From contig NZ_JAUNHK010000126.1 in the NCBI RefSeq assembly GCF_030523985.1, forward strand, positions 1 through 6,420: a stretch of 6,420 bases of DNA. The letters are read 5' to 3'. The notes under the pieces were generated by a model. The model ran no database searches. It had not been told where the DNA came from and saw nothing but the letters and a program-made list of their open reading frames with translations. The stretch's first letter is position 1, and every line of letters begins with the position of its first letter. The position numbers and the translations under genes are program-made. The DNA is from Deinococcus sp. GTDB taxonomy: Bacteria > Deinococcota > Deinococci > Deinococcales > Deinococcaceae. Below are positions 5,129 to 6,420 of this stretch, piece after piece.

Positions 5129-5659
5129 ATGACCGGCAACCCCATTCGCGTGGACTGGATTCCCACCGCCCTCTGGCCCGGACAGCTCGGCCTGACCTTC
5201 GCGCCCGGCAAGAAGGGCGAGAGCCTGCTGCAACCCGGCGTTACCCACAACCGCAGCGTGGAAGGCGACATGCACGAGTTGGCGCGGCAGGGCACCAACG
5301 TCATCGCTCCGCTGATTGAGGACTTCGAGTTCGAGATGCTGGGCATGGACGGCTACCACGCCGAGGCCGAGGCGCGGGGGCTGCTGGTGAGTGCCTGCCC
5401 CATCGTGGACGGTCAGGTACCGGGCGACCCGCAGCAGTTCGGGGAATTTCTGGATGAGCTGATGGACAAGCTGCTGGACGGCAAAAACGTGGTCGTCCAC
5501 TGCCGGGGCGGGCTGGGTCGGGCGGGCCTGACGGCGGCCTGCTTGCTGGTCAAAGCGGGGATGGAACCCGACGAGGCCATCGCTCTGGTACGCCGAACCC
5601 GCCGGGGCGCGATTGAAAACGCCCGTCAGGAAGACTTCGTGCGCGAGTTCGGGGCCTGA
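5129..5659 (+). CDS. Cys-based protein phosphatase, CDKN3/dual-specificity type
   Basis: This 176-residue cytoplasmic phosphatase of the Cx5R superfamily is expected to remove phosphate from tyrosine and possibly serine or threonine through a cysteine-phosphate intermediate. The P-loop VVVHCRGGLGRAG at 121-133 holds the nucleophile Cys125 and phosphate-binding Arg131. Asp94 in CPIVDGQVP is the likely general acid. The order LGLTFAPGKKG (20-30), GTNVIAPLIEDFEFEMLG (55-72), P-loop, then EAIALVRRTRRGAIENARQEDFV (149-171) matches the CDKN3-like family, whose C-terminus likewise has a RxxAIxxxxQExF pattern. The residue after the catalytic arginine is Ala132, where Ser or Thr is usual. The start is supported by TAGACT. 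Only two bases separate its stop from the next gene, so co-transcription is likely. The natural substrate is unknown, and a non-protein phosphate ester is possible. Confidence 0.92.
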   Translation: MTGNPIRVDWIPTALWPGQLGLTFAPGKKGESLLQPGVTHNRSVEGDMHELARQGTNVIAPLIEDFEFEMLGMDGYHAEAEARGLLVSACPIVDGQVPGDPQQFGEFLDELMDKLLDGKNVVVHCRGGLGRAGLTAACLLVKAGMEPDEAIALVRRTRRGAIENARQEDFVREFGA

Positions 5660-5661
5660 GC

Positions 5662-6249
5662 GTGGCCGACCTCCACCCCGTCCTGACCGGAGAAAAAGTC
5701 ATCCTCGCCCGCGTGCGCCCCGAGGACGTGCCCGTGATGGCCCGCCACTTCGCCAACCTGGAACTCACGGCGTATCTGGGGGCCATCGGGGGTGCCTTCA
5801 GCCTAGAAGACGAGCAGGCGTACTACGAGAGCGTCAGCAAGAGCAAGCCCGACCAGGCCGCTTTCGGCATCTACACGCGGGAGGGGCAGACCTACATCGG
5901 CGGCACCGACCTGCGCGGCATCAACCACCGCCACGTCACCGCCGAACTGGGCATCAGCATCCACGACCCCGAATACTGGGGCGGCGGCTACGGCTCGGAA
6001 GCGGTGCGGCTGATGGTCGAGTACGGCATGTACTTTCTGGGGCTGCACAACATCGTGCTCAACGTCTTTTCGTACAACACGCGGGGCATCGCGGCCTACG
6101 AAAAGGTCGGTTTCCGCGAAATCGGGCGGCGGCGCGGGGCGATTCGGCTGGGGCAGGAGCGCTTTGACGCAGTGCTGATGGACATCACGGCGGACGAGGT
6201 GGACACGTCGCGGATGCGTGGGCTGGTGCGGCTGTTGGATGATAGATGA
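5662..6249 (+). CDS. GNAT acetyltransferase, RimJ/RimL-like
   Basis: This 195-residue single-domain cytoplasmic GNAT should move an acetyl group from acetyl-CoA to an amine, such as a protein N-terminus, an antibiotic or a polyamine. The N-terminus LTGEKVILARVRPEDVPVMA fits the RimJ/RimL/SpeG type. Residues 94-102 (AELGISIHD) form strand beta-4, followed by the acetyl-CoA loop WGGGYGSEA at 106-114. NTRGIAAYEKVGF at 139-151 is the conserved end motif. The tail from about 176 to 195 is charged. It starts with GTG two bases after the phosphatase stop. No TANNNT hexamer sits at the leaderless distance. A weak GGGG at 5651-5654 lies 7 bases upstream, so translation probably depends on the upstream gene. 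The family is secure; the substrate cannot be told, and pairing with a phosphatase does not reveal it. Confidence 0.94.
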   Translation: MADLHPVLTGEKVILARVRPEDVPVMARHFANLELTAYLGAIGGAFSLEDEQAYYESVSKSKPDQAAFGIYTREGQTYIGGTDLRGINHRHVTAELGISIHDPEYWGGGYGSEAVRLMVEYGMYFLGLHNIVLNVFSYNTRGIAAYEKVGFREIGRRRGAIRLGQERFDAVLMDITADEVDTSRMRGLVRLLDDR

Positions 6250-6264
6250 TGGGTTCGCTGTCTT

Positions 6265-6295
6265 GGGCAGAACGGCACCTGTATAGGGCCTGCCC
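6265..6295 (+). terminator. Possible stem-loop terminator after the acetyltransferase gene
   Basis: GGGCAG (6265-6270) pairs with CTGCCC (6290-6295). Inside, GC-A-CCT pairs with AGG-GC around a GTAT loop, giving about 11 pairs with a four-base interior bulge and one bulged A. It begins 16 bases after the stop codon of the two-gene operon, where a terminator would sit. No T-run follows, so it is not a standard intrinsic terminator. Confidence 0.35.
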
Positions 6296-6396
6296 GCTGC
6301 GCTGATGGATGATGGAGGGGGAAGTCAACCCTTTGAAGGACGACAGCGGAAAAGATGTGGGATAAGGTCAACTCGTGCAAAAGCTTCGGCCTGCCC

Positions 6397-6402
6397 TAAA
6401 AT
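6397..6402 (+). promoter_or_regulatory. Possible -10 element for a gene beyond the window
   Basis: TAAAAT differs from TATAAT at one base and also fits TANNNT. No start codon follows at 6-7 bases, so a transcript from here would have a leader. The -35 position (about 6374-6379, CGTGCA) is poor. The gene it would serve lies outside the window. Confidence 0.3.
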
Positions 6403-6420
6403 TCGCGTTCTGGACGTATT

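Larger units (their letters stand above)
6250..6420. other. Gene-free tail of the window
   Basis: No coding region is supported here. The 94-codon minus-strand frame across 6096-6380 lies mostly opposite the acetyltransferase gene and its product looks like no protein family. The stretch is visibly less GC-rich than the genes. It holds a hairpin (6265-6295), a 15-base imperfect direct repeat (GCTGTTGGATGATAG at 6231, partly inside the gene, against GCTGATGGATGATGG at 6301), a 9-base exact repeat GGCCTGCCC (6287 and 6388), and TAAAAT at 6397. Confidence 0.6.

Noticed and set aside
6096..6380. A 94-codon minus-strand frame reaching into the final intergenic stretch
   Set aside because: More than half lies opposite the acetyltransferase gene, there is no family resemblance, and no TANNNT hexamer was seen at its start.

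Overview
The window reads as chromosomal DNA of a GC-rich Deinococcus, most likely D. radiodurans or a close relative. This rests on base composition, on gene families I recognise (a short bacterial glycogen synthase with an SRSGGLGDV N-terminus, Cys-type HemB, a CDKN3-type phosphatase), and above all on the start-site layout. Six of the seven protein genes carry a TANNNT hexamer 6-7 bases before the start codon and no convincing Shine-Dalgarno. That is the signature of leaderless mRNAs described in Deinococcus. The species call is inference and no database was searched.

Layout. Bases 16-173 hold two minus-strand tRNA genes: a CAT-anticodon tRNA (probably tRNA-Ile2, otherwise elongator Met), then tRNA-Val(CAC). 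They share a near-consensus promoter at 213-241. Divergent from them, glgA (296-1633) encodes glycogen synthase. It converges with a minus-strand alpha/beta hydrolase (1658-2368). An 88-bp divergent promoter region separates the hydrolase from a plus-strand run that continues to 6249: a twin, degenerate GNAT-like protein (2457-3299); a secreted peptidoglycan-binding-domain protein (3304-4038); hemB (4086-5078); a Cx5R dual-specificity-type phosphatase (5129-5659); and a RimJ/RimL-type acetyltransferase (5662-6249). The last 171 bases hold no gene, only a hairpin, small direct repeats and a possible promoter for a gene beyond the window.

How the genes relate. There is no single pathway: glycogen synthesis, haem synthesis and envelope or regulatory functions sit side by side. 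Although five genes in a row point the same way, each of the first four has its own start-proximal -10 hexamer, so most look separately transcribed. Only the phosphatase and the last acetyltransferase (2-bp gap, no hexamer before the second) look like a true two-gene operon.

I found no mobile element, CRISPR array, phage gene or defence cassette, and no convincing new multi-gene system. The most useful signals are the uniform leaderless promoter layout (which also corrects one start codon), hairpins placed in several of those promoters, an unrecognised N-terminal domain in the secreted protein, and two catalytic-motif substitutions (GlgA Arg15, phosphatase Ala132).
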